Assembly (NCBI GenBank): GCA_002298785.1
Contig: DBMR01000059.1
Location: forward strand, 186,001-250,000
Direction of reading: 5' to 3'
Length of the DNA stretch: 64,000 nt
From: Verrucomicrobia subdivision 3 bacterium UBA693
Lineage (GTDB): Bacteria; Verrucomicrobiota; Verrucomicrobiia; Limisphaerales; UBA8199
A program made the translations under genes and the position numbers. Position 1 is the stretch's first letter. The number at the start of each line of letters is the position of its first letter. This document shows, one piece after another, positions 8,775-17,121 of the stretch. Under the pieces are notes generated by a model, which made no database searches, was not told the origin of the DNA, and saw only the letters and a program-made list of their open reading frames with translations.

Positions 8775-9201
8775 AGCAGGGACGAATTTGAAGGTTTTTT
8801 AAACCATGCTTTTTAGGGTGTTTTAGACGTTAGAATAATTATCACCATGTTCCCCGTCAGCGCAAGCGTTAACCCCTGGAATTCAAATGGCAGGTGGCCT
8901 TGACCTGTCGGGACACCTGCTGTCATCCTAAATTGTTGATGATTAATTGGTTGTGCAAATATCGCGCATGGCTTGGCGCAGTCTAGTCTGGAAAGCATCA
9001 TCCATCGACCGCGACGCAGGTAATTGAAAACCCACTGACGATGGATCGTCGATCACACGGCGAGATCGGTCTGTTTTGTCTGGGGCGCGGTTCTATTGCC
9101 TCAGACTGGGATTAGTGCATCGATCAGATTGGCAAAAACATTGCCAGCGGCGACCGAACTGCTTTAATAGTGCCCCACTGACCGTTAGTGCGCCGCCAAC
9201 T
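8775..9201 (+). other. Intergenic region between divergent genes
   Basis: 427 bases between the starts of the secreted repeat protein (minus) and paaK (plus). It must hold both promoters. The half nearest the repeat protein is AT-rich (about 8760-8850). Upstream codons in the paaK frame (9076-9201) lack family-like sequence. I see no RNA gene or strong repeat here. Confidence 0.4.
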
Positions 9202-10536
9202 ATGAGCAACCATCAGAGTCTGTCGTCATCACCCAGGTTTCACCCGGTGAGTGCGCCCGATTTCCTGCCGGGTGAACAATTGCGCAGCCTGCAATTGCAC
9301 CGGCTAAAATCGATGGTGCAACTTGCCTATGACCATGTGCCACTTTTTCGATCACGGATGGAAGAACGATCGCTCACGCCGGCGGCGGTCCGCACCCTAT
9401 CTGACATTGAGCTTTTGCCGTTCACGGTAAAAAGCGATCTGCGGGACACCTATCCCTTCGGCTTGTTCGCGCGTCCTATGAAGGACATCGTGAGGTTGCA
9501 CGCTTCGAGCGGTACGACCGGCAAACCCATCGTGGTGGCCTACACAAAAAATGATCTCCAGGTGTGGACCAACGTGATGACGCGAAGTTTTGCCGCGTGC
9601 GGGGTGCATGAAGGGGATATCGTTCAGAATGCTTACGGTTACGGACTCTTCACGGGCGGTTTGGGTGCTCATTATGGGGCTGAGGCGTTGGGCGCCACCG
9701 TCATCCCGATCTCGGGCGGCAATACTCAGCGTCAGCTCATGGTCATGAAAGATTTCGGAGTGACTGCCATCTGCTGCACTCCGAGCTATTTTCTGCATCT
9801 GCTGGATCAAGCGGCTGAGAGTGGTGTCGACCTGGAAAAGCTGGCGTTGCGCGCCGGCATCTTTGGCGCTGAACCGTGGACCGAATCGATGCGGCAACGC
9901 ATCCAGGCGTTGAGCGGCATCAAGGCCTACGATATTTACGGCCTCTCCGAAATCGTGGGGCCGGGTGTGGCGATGGAATGTCACTGCCAGTGCGGCCCTC
10001 ACATTTTTGAGGACTATTTTTACCCCGAGATCATCGACCCACAGACGGGTAAAGTCCTACAAGACGAGGAAGAGGGCGAGTTGGTTCTCACTACTTTGTC
10101 CAAAGAGGCCATGCCGATGTTGCGCTACCGCACGCGCGACATCACGGCCCTGACCCGTCAGCAATGCGAGTGCGGAAGGAGTCTGCGCCGCATCAAGCGC
10201 ATCTCACGACGCAGCGACGACATGTTCATCATCCGGGGCGTGAATGTTTATCCGTCCCAAATCGAATCCGCCTTGCTCAAAGTCGAAGGAGCGCTACCGC
10301 ATTATCAAATTGTGCTCAGCCGCGAGCGTGACCTGGACATCATGGAGGTACAGGTTGAGGTCACGCCGGAGGTTTTCAGCGACACCGTAGGCGCCCTGGA
10401 ACGGTTGCAGGGGCAATTGTCAAAATCCATCGAGATCACGGTCGGCCTGCACGCCAATGTCCGGCTGGTCCAACCCCGCGCCATTCAGCGCAGCGAAGGC
10501 AAAGCCAAGCGAGTAATTGATCAACGCAAACTCTAA
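9202..10536 (+). CDS. paaK: Phenylacetate-CoA ligase family enzyme
   Basis: A 444-residue AMP-forming ligase activating phenylacetate or a related aryl acid to its CoA thioester. The P-loop-like signature 'LHASSGTTGKPIVVAYT' is at about residue 95-111, followed by 'NAYGYGLFTGGLGAHYGAEALG', in part, 'YDIYGLSEIVGPGVAMEC', and the hinge and C-terminal lid 'TRDITALTRQQCECGRSLRRI' (in part) then 'DMFIIRGVNVYPSQIE'. ATG 9202 starts a protein of standard PaaK length; the open frame extends to 9076 but without family-like residues. An ACT-domain gene follows after 14 bases, and iorAB, a common PaaK partner, lies convergent at 11483-13596. Confidence 0.92.
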   Translation: MSNHQSLSSSPRFHPVSAPDFLPGEQLRSLQLHRLKSMVQLAYDHVPLFRSRMEERSLTPAAVRTLSDIELLPFTVKSDLRDTYPFGLFARPMKDIVRLHASSGTTGKPIVVAYTKNDLQVWTNVMTRSFAACGVHEGDIVQNAYGYGLFTGGLGAHYGAEALGATVIPISGGNTQRQLMVMKDFGVTAICCTPSYFLHLLDQAAESGVDLEKLALRAGIFGAEPWTESMRQRIQALSGIKAYDIYGLSEIVGPGVAMECHCQCGPHIFEDYFYPEIIDPQTGKVLQDEEEGELVLTTLSKEAMPMLRYRTRDITALTRQQCECGRSLRRIKRISRRSDDMFIIRGVNVYPSQIESALLKVEGALPHYQIVLSRERDLDIMEVQVEVTPEVFSDTVGALERLQGQLSKSIEITVGLHANVRLVQPRAIQRSEGKAKRVIDQRKL

Positions 10537-10550
10537 ACCACATCCCCGCC

Positions 10551-10991
10551 ATGAAAGTTAAGCAGCTCTCCGTGTTCCTGGAAAACAAGCCCGGCACTTT
10601 GAGCCGGCCCGTGCAAATCCTGGCCCAGGGCCGTGTAAACATCCTCACCCTCTGCCTGGCCGACACCAGCAACTTCGGCATCCTGCGCCTGATCCTACGC
10701 GATTGGGAAACGGCAAAGTCCCTCTTAGAGGCGCAAGGATTTATCGTGAAGGAGACGGATATCCTGGTGGTGGAAGTGCCCAATAAACCGGGTGGCCTGG
10801 CGGATATCCTGGAGGTGATCACCCAAGCCGGACTTAACGTCGAATACATGTACGGCTTCACGGTCAAAAACGAGAACCGGGCGTTGCTGGCGTTCCGGTT
10901 TGCTGACCCCGATGCTGCCGGTGTCGCGCTGGCGAAAGCAGGAATCAACACGGTCAAAGCCTCGCAACTCTTTCAAGCCATGGTTGGGTAG
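10551..10991 (+). CDS. Tandem ACT-domain protein
   Basis: 146 residues making two ACT domains: the first starts 'KQLSVFLENKPGTLSRPVQIL' (in part) and the second 'ILVVEVPNKPGGLADILEVI' (about 68-88). ACT domains bind amino acids and regulate enzymes or transcription. This type commonly sits next to paaK and iorAB, so it may sense an aromatic amino acid; that role is inferred. It begins 14 bases after paaK and is surely cotranscribed. Length is normal for the family. Confidence 0.88.
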   Translation: MKVKQLSVFLENKPGTLSRPVQILAQGRVNILTLCLADTSNFGILRLILRDWETAKSLLEAQGFIVKETDILVVEVPNKPGGLADILEVITQAGLNVEYMYGFTVKNENRALLAFRFADPDAAGVALAKAGINTVKASQLFQAMVG

Positions 10992-11067
10992 GGGAGGGTG
11001 TCTGCGGGAATGGTCTGAATCAGCACCATACACGTGTGTTCTGTTTTTAAACGCACCTGGCAACCCG

Positions 11068-11460
11068 CTACTTCCCGGACGATTTCCGATAGACCGTTCC
11101 CTGGAACAAAGCGACGAGGTCCCCGGGGCCATCACGGACTTCAACGAGATAGGTCGCCAGCTTGTGGTGGAGCGAGACTTCTTTCGCTTCGGCGTGGAGC
11201 ACGCCCGTGGTGACGGCCTTGAAATAGTTTATGGTGACGTTGATTCCCACCGCCAGGCCACCGTGCGAGTTGGACGCGGCCGCGAAGGCGAAATCTGCGA
11301 GCGTGAAAATGGCCCCGCCCTGGATTGTGCCGATGCCGTTGAGGTGCTTCTGATCCAAATTCATCCGGGCGCTGGCTTGGCCGGGGCTGACAGACACTAA
11401 CTCGATATCGCACAGCCGTGCGAACTGGTCTCTGGCCATGACTCGACGCAGTGTCTCCAC
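11068..11460 (-). CDS. PaaI-type hotdog thioesterase
   Basis: About 130 residues. The hotdog fold core is clear: 'DQFARLCDIELVSVSPGQA' (in part) then 'HLNGIGTIQGGAIFTLADFAFA' (in part) and 'VGINVTINYFKAV'. The 'HLN..G..QGG..FTLAD' segment is the PaaI active-site region with the catalytic Asp. GTG 11460 gives the usual N-terminal helix; ATG 11439 is the alternative and leaves only three residues before 'DQFA'. PaaI enzymes hydrolyse aryl-CoA thioesters and relieve trapped CoA, which fits PaaK and IorAB next door. It follows iorB by about 22 bases and is likely in that operon. Confidence 0.85.
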   Translation of the reverse strand: METLRRVMARDQFARLCDIELVSVSPGQASARMNLDQKHLNGIGTIQGGAIFTLADFAFAAASNSHGGLAVGINVTINYFKAVTTGVLHAEAKEVSLHHKLATYLVEVRDGPGDLVALFQGTVYRKSSGK

Positions 11461-11482
11461 GTTTATTGGCTGCGGGGCGAAC

Positions 11483-11974
11483 TCAAGGATTGGCCTTGGC
11501 CCTGAGGTTGCGGCCCAGCAGGAATGCCTGTTTGTTGGCTTCGAAGAAGGACAAATCGAACCCTTCGCGGAGCGAAGCCAGCCAGAGTTGCTCATTCATA
11601 GGCAAGTGCGCGCTCAACACCCCTAGCAGGGCCACGTTGATCGCCTTCTTATTCGGCAGTTCGTCCGCGTTGATTTCCGCCGGTGTCATTAACACACCTT
11701 CCGGTCGCAGCAGATGCCGATTGGGTGCCACCTGTGTGGGCTCAAGCACGAGCAGAAAATCGGCCTCGCCGGTGGGCACCATTGGACTATAAACCTCTGG
11801 TCCGAACCGCACCTCGCCAGTGACGGACCCGCCACGCTGGCTCATGCCTTTAATCTCGCTTTTCTTAACGTCAAATCCGGCACGCAAAGCGACCTCGGCG
11901 AGGATGTCGGTGCCTTTCAGCACGCCCTGACCGCCGATTCCGGCAACGACAATATTGGTTACTTCTACTGGCAT
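11483..11974 (-). CDS. iorB: Indolepyruvate:ferredoxin oxidoreductase, beta subunit
   Basis: 163 residues, gamma-type domain of 2-oxoacid:ferredoxin oxidoreductases. The N terminus 'TNIVVAGIGGQGVLKGTDIL' is diagnostic, followed by 'KKSEIKGMSQRGGSV' and 'GEADFLLVLEP'. With IorA it converts arylpyruvates and CoA to aryl-CoA, CO2 and reduced ferredoxin. The ATG at 11974 overlaps the iorA stop by 10 bases, so the two subunits are translationally coupled. Length is slightly short compared with the usual 190-200 residues, and the C terminus after 'EANKQAFLLGR' ends quickly. Confidence 0.93.
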   Translation of the reverse strand: MPVEVTNIVVAGIGGQGVLKGTDILAEVALRAGFDVKKSEIKGMSQRGGSVTGEVRFGPEVYSPMVPTGEADFLLVLEPTQVAPNRHLLRPEGVLMTPAEINADELPNKKAINVALLGVLSAHLPMNEQLWLASLREGFDLSFFEANKQAFLLGRNLRAKANP

Positions 11975-13596
11975 AAAGCTGGTTTGGTATCACACTCGCA
12001 TGCGGCTTCTTCGCGAGCGGCGTATTGCTTGAGTTGTTTTGCGATGAGGATGCACGGACGGCGTGCGATGATGACCGACAATTCTTTACGGTCCAGGCAT
12101 TCCCCCAGTAGTTGGTCAAACTCGCTGGTGCCAAAGCGAGGTTCGATTACGAAGACCCGCTTGATGCCGAGGGCGCGGGCCAAATCCTCCATCACCACCC
12201 GATTGGTGGGCTCGTGGCTGAGGGTGCGACCGGTGCCTGGGTGCTCCTGGTGGCCGGTCATGGCGGTGGTGGCGTTGTCAAGAATCACGAGCACATGACC
12301 AGTGGGGGGCGGATTGTATACCATTTCGACGAGACCATTGATGCCGCTGTGCATGAAGGTGCTGTCGCCGATGACGCTGACCACGCGCCGGGCTTGTGCC
12401 TCTGGCAGCACATGACGCAGTCCCAAGCCCACGCCAAGGCTCGCCCCCATGCATACGCAAGAATCCATGGCTTCAAACGGTTGCAGCACCCCCAGCGTGT
12501 AACAGCCAATGTCCCCGGCGACAATGCAATCGCGCCGGCGCAAGGATTCAAACACCACCCGGTATTGGCAGGCATCGCAGAGTTGGGGCGGCTTACCTGT
12601 CGGTTTGGGAATTTCGGGAGTAAGGTCATGATTAATGATGCGGCGCACCCGGGGAACATCCAGTTCTCCAAACCGGAAGCTCTCCGGCTTGCCTTCCACC
12701 TTCAATCCGGCGGCGCGGATGGCATCGACAAGATATGGGTCGCCTTCCTCAATCACCAGGCAGCGATCCACGCTATCCACGAAAGCCTTGATGCGGTCCA
12801 ACGGCAGGGGATGGGTGAAGCCGAGCTTCAGCACGCACGCAGTGGGCAAGGCCTCGCGCACATGCATGTAAGAAATTCCTGAGGTGATGACTCCGACCGA
12901 CCGATCGCCTGGCACTATGAAATTCAGATCGCAGCTTTCGTTATAGGCGAGCATCTCTGCCAGCTTTTGCCGTAATCGGCGGTGCGCCGGGCGCGCATGA
13001 GCCGGGATCATGACCCGGGATTTGATGTCTTTGGAATAATCACCAGGTCGGACCTCAACAGGGACGTTGCGAGGCACGACCGTGGTGTAGCTATGGCAGA
13101 CGCGAGTGGTGACCCGCAGGAGCACCGGAATCTTCCAGCGCTCCGAGATTTCGATCGCTCGAAATACAAAATCGTATGCCTCCTGTGAGCTGGAGGGTTC
13201 CAGCATGGGCAAAGCCGCGGCCACCGCGTAGCGCCGGTTGTCTTGCTCATTCTGGCTCGAGGCCATGCCGGGGTCATCGGCGGTCACTACTACCAGGGCT
13301 CCCGTCACCCCGGTGTAAGCAGCCGTGAATAGCGGATCCGAGGCGACGTTCAAACCCACGTGCTTCATGGTGCACAGGGCACGGGCACCACCAAACGCCG
13401 CACCGATGGCGACTTCGAGCGCAACTTTTTCGTTGGGCGACCATTGCCCGCGTCCGCCGTATTCGGCGAAGGCCTCGAGAATTTCGGTGGACGGAGTCCC
13501 GGGATAGCCTGCACCCAGCGCTACGCCGGCATGCCGTGCGGCTAGCGCGATGGCTTCATCACCGCTCAGCAACTTTCGTTCGCTTTCAATCTTCAT
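11965..13596 (-). CDS. iorA: Indolepyruvate:ferredoxin oxidoreductase, alpha subunit, without C-terminal ferredoxin domain
   Basis: 543 residues. The pyrimidine-binding domain begins 'LLSGDEAIALAARHAGV' and 'AGYPGTPSTEILE'; 'MKHVGLNVASDPLF' follows. The TPP domain has 'LCDACQYRVVFESLRR' then 'GDIGCYTLG', and the cofactor motif 'DNATTAMTGHQEHPGTGRT' at about 445. Usual IorA proteins continue about 60-100 residues with a two-cluster ferredoxin domain (CxxCxxCxxxCP twice). Here the protein stops after 'RRPCILIAKQLKQY' and a short tail with three cysteines, so that domain is absent. ATG 13596 is the family-like start; the open frame runs to 13689. iorB overlaps by 10 bases. Confidence 0.92.
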   Translation of the reverse strand: MKIESERKLLSGDEAIALAARHAGVALGAGYPGTPSTEILEAFAEYGGRGQWSPNEKVALEVAIGAAFGGARALCTMKHVGLNVASDPLFTAAYTGVTGALVVVTADDPGMASSQNEQDNRRYAVAAALPMLEPSSSQEAYDFVFRAIEISERWKIPVLLRVTTRVCHSYTTVVPRNVPVEVRPGDYSKDIKSRVMIPAHARPAHRRLRQKLAEMLAYNESCDLNFIVPGDRSVGVITSGISYMHVREALPTACVLKLGFTHPLPLDRIKAFVDSVDRCLVIEEGDPYLVDAIRAAGLKVEGKPESFRFGELDVPRVRRIINHDLTPEIPKPTGKPPQLCDACQYRVVFESLRRRDCIVAGDIGCYTLGVLQPFEAMDSCVCMGASLGVGLGLRHVLPEAQARRVVSVIGDSTFMHSGINGLVEMVYNPPPTGHVLVILDNATTAMTGHQEHPGTGRTLSHEPTNRVVMEDLARALGIKRVFVIEPRFGTSEFDQLLGECLDRKELSVIIARRPCILIAKQLKQYAAREEAACECDTKPALCQ

Positions 13597-13685
13597 CGAT
13601 GTCAAAAAAGATAAACTAACTGAAAACCCACGCTCCTGAAAAACATATTTTTGATGGAACGAACTAAATTCCGGCGGCAGGAGGA

Positions 13686-14915
13686 TCAATGGGGAGTCAA
13701 CCGGTTGACGATTCTGCCCAGGCGTTCGTACTGGGCCGGGGTATTGTAGATTTGTGCGGAGATCCTCAAATAGCGGCGGGCGGGAACGCCGAAGCGCATG
13801 AATGGAACTTCGATATGGTGTTGATCGTACAAATCAACCTGGTCCGGATCCAATTTGCTAGTTGCAACAGGAGGTCGATCCTGGAAGCGGCTTGGAAGGG
13901 GAATGGTGGCCAGCGAACCCACCATGGAATCAGGGCAGGGCGGGGGAACCTCGAACGTTTCGCACAACAATTTTCTGGCCGCGACGGCCAGTTTGCGGTT
14001 GGCCGCGCGTAATTCCGGCCACCCACCCGGTAGCAGTCCGCCCATAAAGTCCAAGGCCTGACCGATGGAAAACCAGGCGGTGGGGTCGAATGTTCCGTTC
14101 CAGTCGAATCGATCTTGGAACGATGTGTGCTCCGGTCGCGGCCGGTTATTGCCGTGACTGATCACCGGAGGCTGCAACTGGCTTTGCAGATCCGGGCGCA
14201 CGTAAAGAAAGGCAACGCCTTTGGGCGCACAGACCCATTTGTGCAGGTTGCCCGTGTACGCTGCGACATCCAGTTGGGAAATATTCAGCTCCAGCATGCC
14301 GGGTGCATGGGCGCCATCCACCAAGGTTTCCACCCCGCGCGCCTGCAATGCTGCGGCGATCGCTTTCACCGGTAGCACCATTCCGGTGTCGCTAGTCACA
14401 TGATCAATTAGGGCGAGGCGTGTCCTATGCGTGACTTTAGCCATTACGGCATCGACTACCTGCTGAGGGGAGGCCAACGGAAAAGGTACCGGCGCGATGA
14501 CCACCTCGGCGCGATGCTGGCCGGCGGCGGCCACGAGCACATTCCGGCAGGCGTTATAGTCCAGGCTCGTGGTTAGCAATTCATCTCCAGGTTGCAGGCT
14601 AAGGGAGCGCACGACCGCGTTGACTCCAGCAGTGGCGTTTTGAATCAGGACGAGGCTGGCTGGATCGACGGCGAGGAACTCCGCGAGTTGTTGTCGCACG
14701 GGACCCAATCGCATTTCGAAATGGCGCCACAGGAACTGCACGGGCTCCTCCTCCATTTTCCTCCGCAAGTGTGACTGAAAGTCCAGCACGGGAATAGGGC
14801 ATGCGCCAAACGATCCGTGGTTGAGAAAATCCACGTCGGGACGCAAGCGCCAGTGCCTCGCAAAGGGCGAGGTAGTGCCTGCTGCTGTTTGGGTGCTGGT
14901 GGTTTGACCTGGCAT
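13686..14915 (-). CDS. Class V aminotransferase, isopenicillin-N-epimerase-like
   Basis: A 409-residue PLP enzyme. The entry 'FLNHGSFGACP' and the following 'EEPVQFLWRHFE' are typical of isopenicillin N epimerase-like proteins. 'NATAGVNAVVRSL' binds PLP phosphate, 'VDGAHAPGMLELN' holds the PLP aspartate, and 'YTGNLHKWVCAPKGVAFL' holds the Schiff-base lysine. Substrate is unknown; the family includes cysteine desulfurase-like and epimerase-like members. ATG 14915 is chosen over a TTG at 14951. It lies 89 bases upstream of iorA on the same strand, so it may be in the operon, though this subgroup is not known as an aromatic aminotransferase. Confidence 0.87.
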   Translation of the reverse strand: MPGQTTSTQTAAGTTSPFARHWRLRPDVDFLNHGSFGACPIPVLDFQSHLRRKMEEEPVQFLWRHFEMRLGPVRQQLAEFLAVDPASLVLIQNATAGVNAVVRSLSLQPGDELLTTSLDYNACRNVLVAAAGQHRAEVVIAPVPFPLASPQQVVDAVMAKVTHRTRLALIDHVTSDTGMVLPVKAIAAALQARGVETLVDGAHAPGMLELNISQLDVAAYTGNLHKWVCAPKGVAFLYVRPDLQSQLQPPVISHGNNRPRPEHTSFQDRFDWNGTFDPTAWFSIGQALDFMGGLLPGGWPELRAANRKLAVAARKLLCETFEVPPPCPDSMVGSLATIPLPSRFQDRPPVATSKLDPDQVDLYDQHHIEVPFMRFGVPARRYLRISAQIYNTPAQYERLGRIVNRLTPH

Positions 14916-15105
14916 GGGCAAGGTGTTTACCGGGAAAATTTTCCGGTGCAAGCTTTAGTTGCCACCGGCAGGCTCGGAGTGCTGATTCGCTTCGAGTTGC
15001 CAGGATACAAAAACGCTTTTCAAACGCGCGCGCTGAATTTATACATGCGGCTATGTGCCACAGTTTCCGGCTCCTGACTTCCGCTTGTTTAACACCCCTC
15101 AACTT

Positions 15106-17121
15106 ATGAAATTTCTCCTTTCAACCAGCGTGGCCCTGATGGGCCTGACCAGCGCGCTTCACGCCGCTTCCCTCAGCTACCCAGACCTGGTGGGGCGGGT
15201 GGTCGGCCTCGAACAACTGGCAGTGCTGCCGGAACCCGGCGAACAAGGACGGCAATGGTCCAGCTACGACCGAAAGAGTCGGTTTGACACGGCTACCGGG
15301 AAATATTTGCAGTGGGATGCCAACGGCGACGGTGACGGCATCATTCGGAAGGAAAATGGCCAACTGGTGCTGGCGGAAATGGAGGGCCCTGGCTGCATCT
15401 GGCGGATTTGGTCCGCCGCCCCCAAAAGTGGTCATGTTCGAATCTATCTGGATGGTCAGCCAGTTCCGGTCGTGGATTTACCATTCACTGCGTACTTTGA
15501 TGGCAAGACCAAGCCGTTTGATCAGCCCGCCCTGGTGCATACCGTCGCCCGGGGCTGCAACAATTACACTCCGATTCCGTTCCAGAAATCCTGTAAAATT
15601 GTCGCTGATCCTGATTGGGGCTTGTACTACCATTTTGTTTATTCCATATTCCCCGAAAACACCCAGGTTCCAACCTTTAAAATGGCTTTGACGGCTCCGG
15701 ACATCGCGGCCCTGGCGCGTGCCAATCAGCGACTGACCGAGCTGGGGCCGGCACGAAAGGCGGGCGCGAAACCGGCGGCCCAAGGACAACTGCACGGCGC
15801 CAATGCACAAACCCAGGCAACGCTGTCCGGTCCGGGGGCGATCACGTGCATTCGAGTGCGTCCTAAGGTTGAGAATCCGGAGCAAACCCTCGAGGCGATG
15901 CGCGCGCTCGTAATGCAAATCCGCTGGGACGGTTCATCCCAGCCCGCGGTGTGGTCGCCGGTCGGTGATTTCTTCGGCAGCGCGCCGGGAATAAATCCGT
16001 GTCGCTCACTGCCTCTTGGCCGGGATGCGGACGGTTGGTGGTATTGCAACTGGTATATGCCCTTTGCGAGGTCAGCCGAGGTCGCCTTCACCAACGAGGG
16101 CGGCTTTGCAGCTTCGCTGGATTATGAGATTTATTCGGAACGACTGCAGGACGATCCCTCGCGACTCGGGCGGTTCCATGCCAAATGGCACCGCGACGTG
16201 TTGCCGCCCCCCGAACCGGAACGCGCCATCGATTGGACGATCATGAAAGCGACAGGTTCCGGACGTTTCGTGGGAGTCATGCTGCATGTGTGGAATCCTC
16301 GCGGCGGTTGGTGGGGGGAAGGGGACGAGAAATTTCATGTGGATGGTGAAGCTTTCCCTTCAACGATCGGTACTGGCTCGGAGGACTATTTTGGGTATGC
16401 CTGGTGCGATCCGCAGTTGTTTCAGAACGCCTACCACAATCAAACCCGTAATGATGGCAACAACCGTGGCCACGTTTCGGTAAATCGCTGGCACATTGCC
16501 GATAATGTTCCTTTTCACAAGTCCTTCGAAGGTTTTATTGAAAAGTACTATCCAAACCGCCGCCCGACTTTGTACGCGGGTGTGGCTTACTTCTACCTGG
16601 CTGCCGGCGGCGTGGATCCCATCGAGCCGACGCCTTTCGGACAACGCGTTGGCTATTGGACTCCGGTGGAAACTTTCAAAGTCCCGGGAGTGATCGAGGG
16701 TGAGCGGCTGAAAGTGCTCCGCAAAACCGGCGGGACACCTCAGGAACAGGATCTCACCGGTTTCGCCGAAGGGCAGTGGAGCAACGACTCCCACCTTTGG
16801 TGGATTAACGCAAAGCCAGGCGACCGACTGGAACTCGCGCTCCCAGTGGACAAGGCGGGAAAGTACCAGGTCACCACCAGGCTCACCAAAGCTCGGGACT
16901 ACTGCATCGTGCAGCTTGGCCTTGACGGAAAGAACCAAGGCCCGTCCGTCGACCTGTACCATCCCGAAGTCGTGCCTTCGGAGGTTTTGGACCTGGGGAC
17001 GCATCAGTTGTCCGCGGGACAACATGTGCTTTCTGCGGAGATCATCGGCGCGAATCCCGCCGCGGAAAAGGCATACATGTTTGGCCTGGACTATGTAAAG
17101 CTGGAGGCGGTGCGTGATTAA
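15106..17121 (+). CDS. GH172 (DUF2961) family protein with duplicated N-terminal sandwich, exported
   Basis: 671 residues, longer than the GH172 protein at 541. The signal peptide occupies about 1-19 ('LMGLTSALHAAS'). The family entry is altered to 'SSYDRKSRFD', then 'MEGPGCIWRIWSA' (about 105) and a second copy 'LSGPGAITCIRVRPK' (about 240) before 'PVGDFFGSAPG', 'WNPRGGWWGEGDEKFHVDGE' (in part) and 'IGTGSEDYFGYAW'. A C-terminal beta domain from about 565 ('AGKYQVTTRLTKARDY') resembles a carbohydrate-binding sandwich. Substrate unknown. Its stop overlaps the GTG of the next gene by 8 bases, so the pair is coupled. Confidence 0.88.
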   Translation: MKFLLSTSVALMGLTSALHAASLSYPDLVGRVVGLEQLAVLPEPGEQGRQWSSYDRKSRFDTATGKYLQWDANGDGDGIIRKENGQLVLAEMEGPGCIWRIWSAAPKSGHVRIYLDGQPVPVVDLPFTAYFDGKTKPFDQPALVHTVARGCNNYTPIPFQKSCKIVADPDWGLYYHFVYSIFPENTQVPTFKMALTAPDIAALARANQRLTELGPARKAGAKPAAQGQLHGANAQTQATLSGPGAITCIRVRPKVENPEQTLEAMRALVMQIRWDGSSQPAVWSPVGDFFGSAPGINPCRSLPLGRDADGWWYCNWYMPFARSAEVAFTNEGGFAASLDYEIYSERLQDDPSRLGRFHAKWHRDVLPPPEPERAIDWTIMKATGSGRFVGVMLHVWNPRGGWWGEGDEKFHVDGEAFPSTIGTGSEDYFGYAWCDPQLFQNAYHNQTRNDGNNRGHVSVNRWHIADNVPFHKSFEGFIEKYYPNRRPTLYAGVAYFYLAAGGVDPIEPTPFGQRVGYWTPVETFKVPGVIEGERLKVLRKTGGTPQEQDLTGFAEGQWSNDSHLWWINAKPGDRLELALPVDKAGKYQVTTRLTKARDYCIVQLGLDGKNQGPSVDLYHPEVVPSEVLDLGTHQLSAGQHVLSAEIIGANPAAEKAYMFGLDYVKLEAVRD

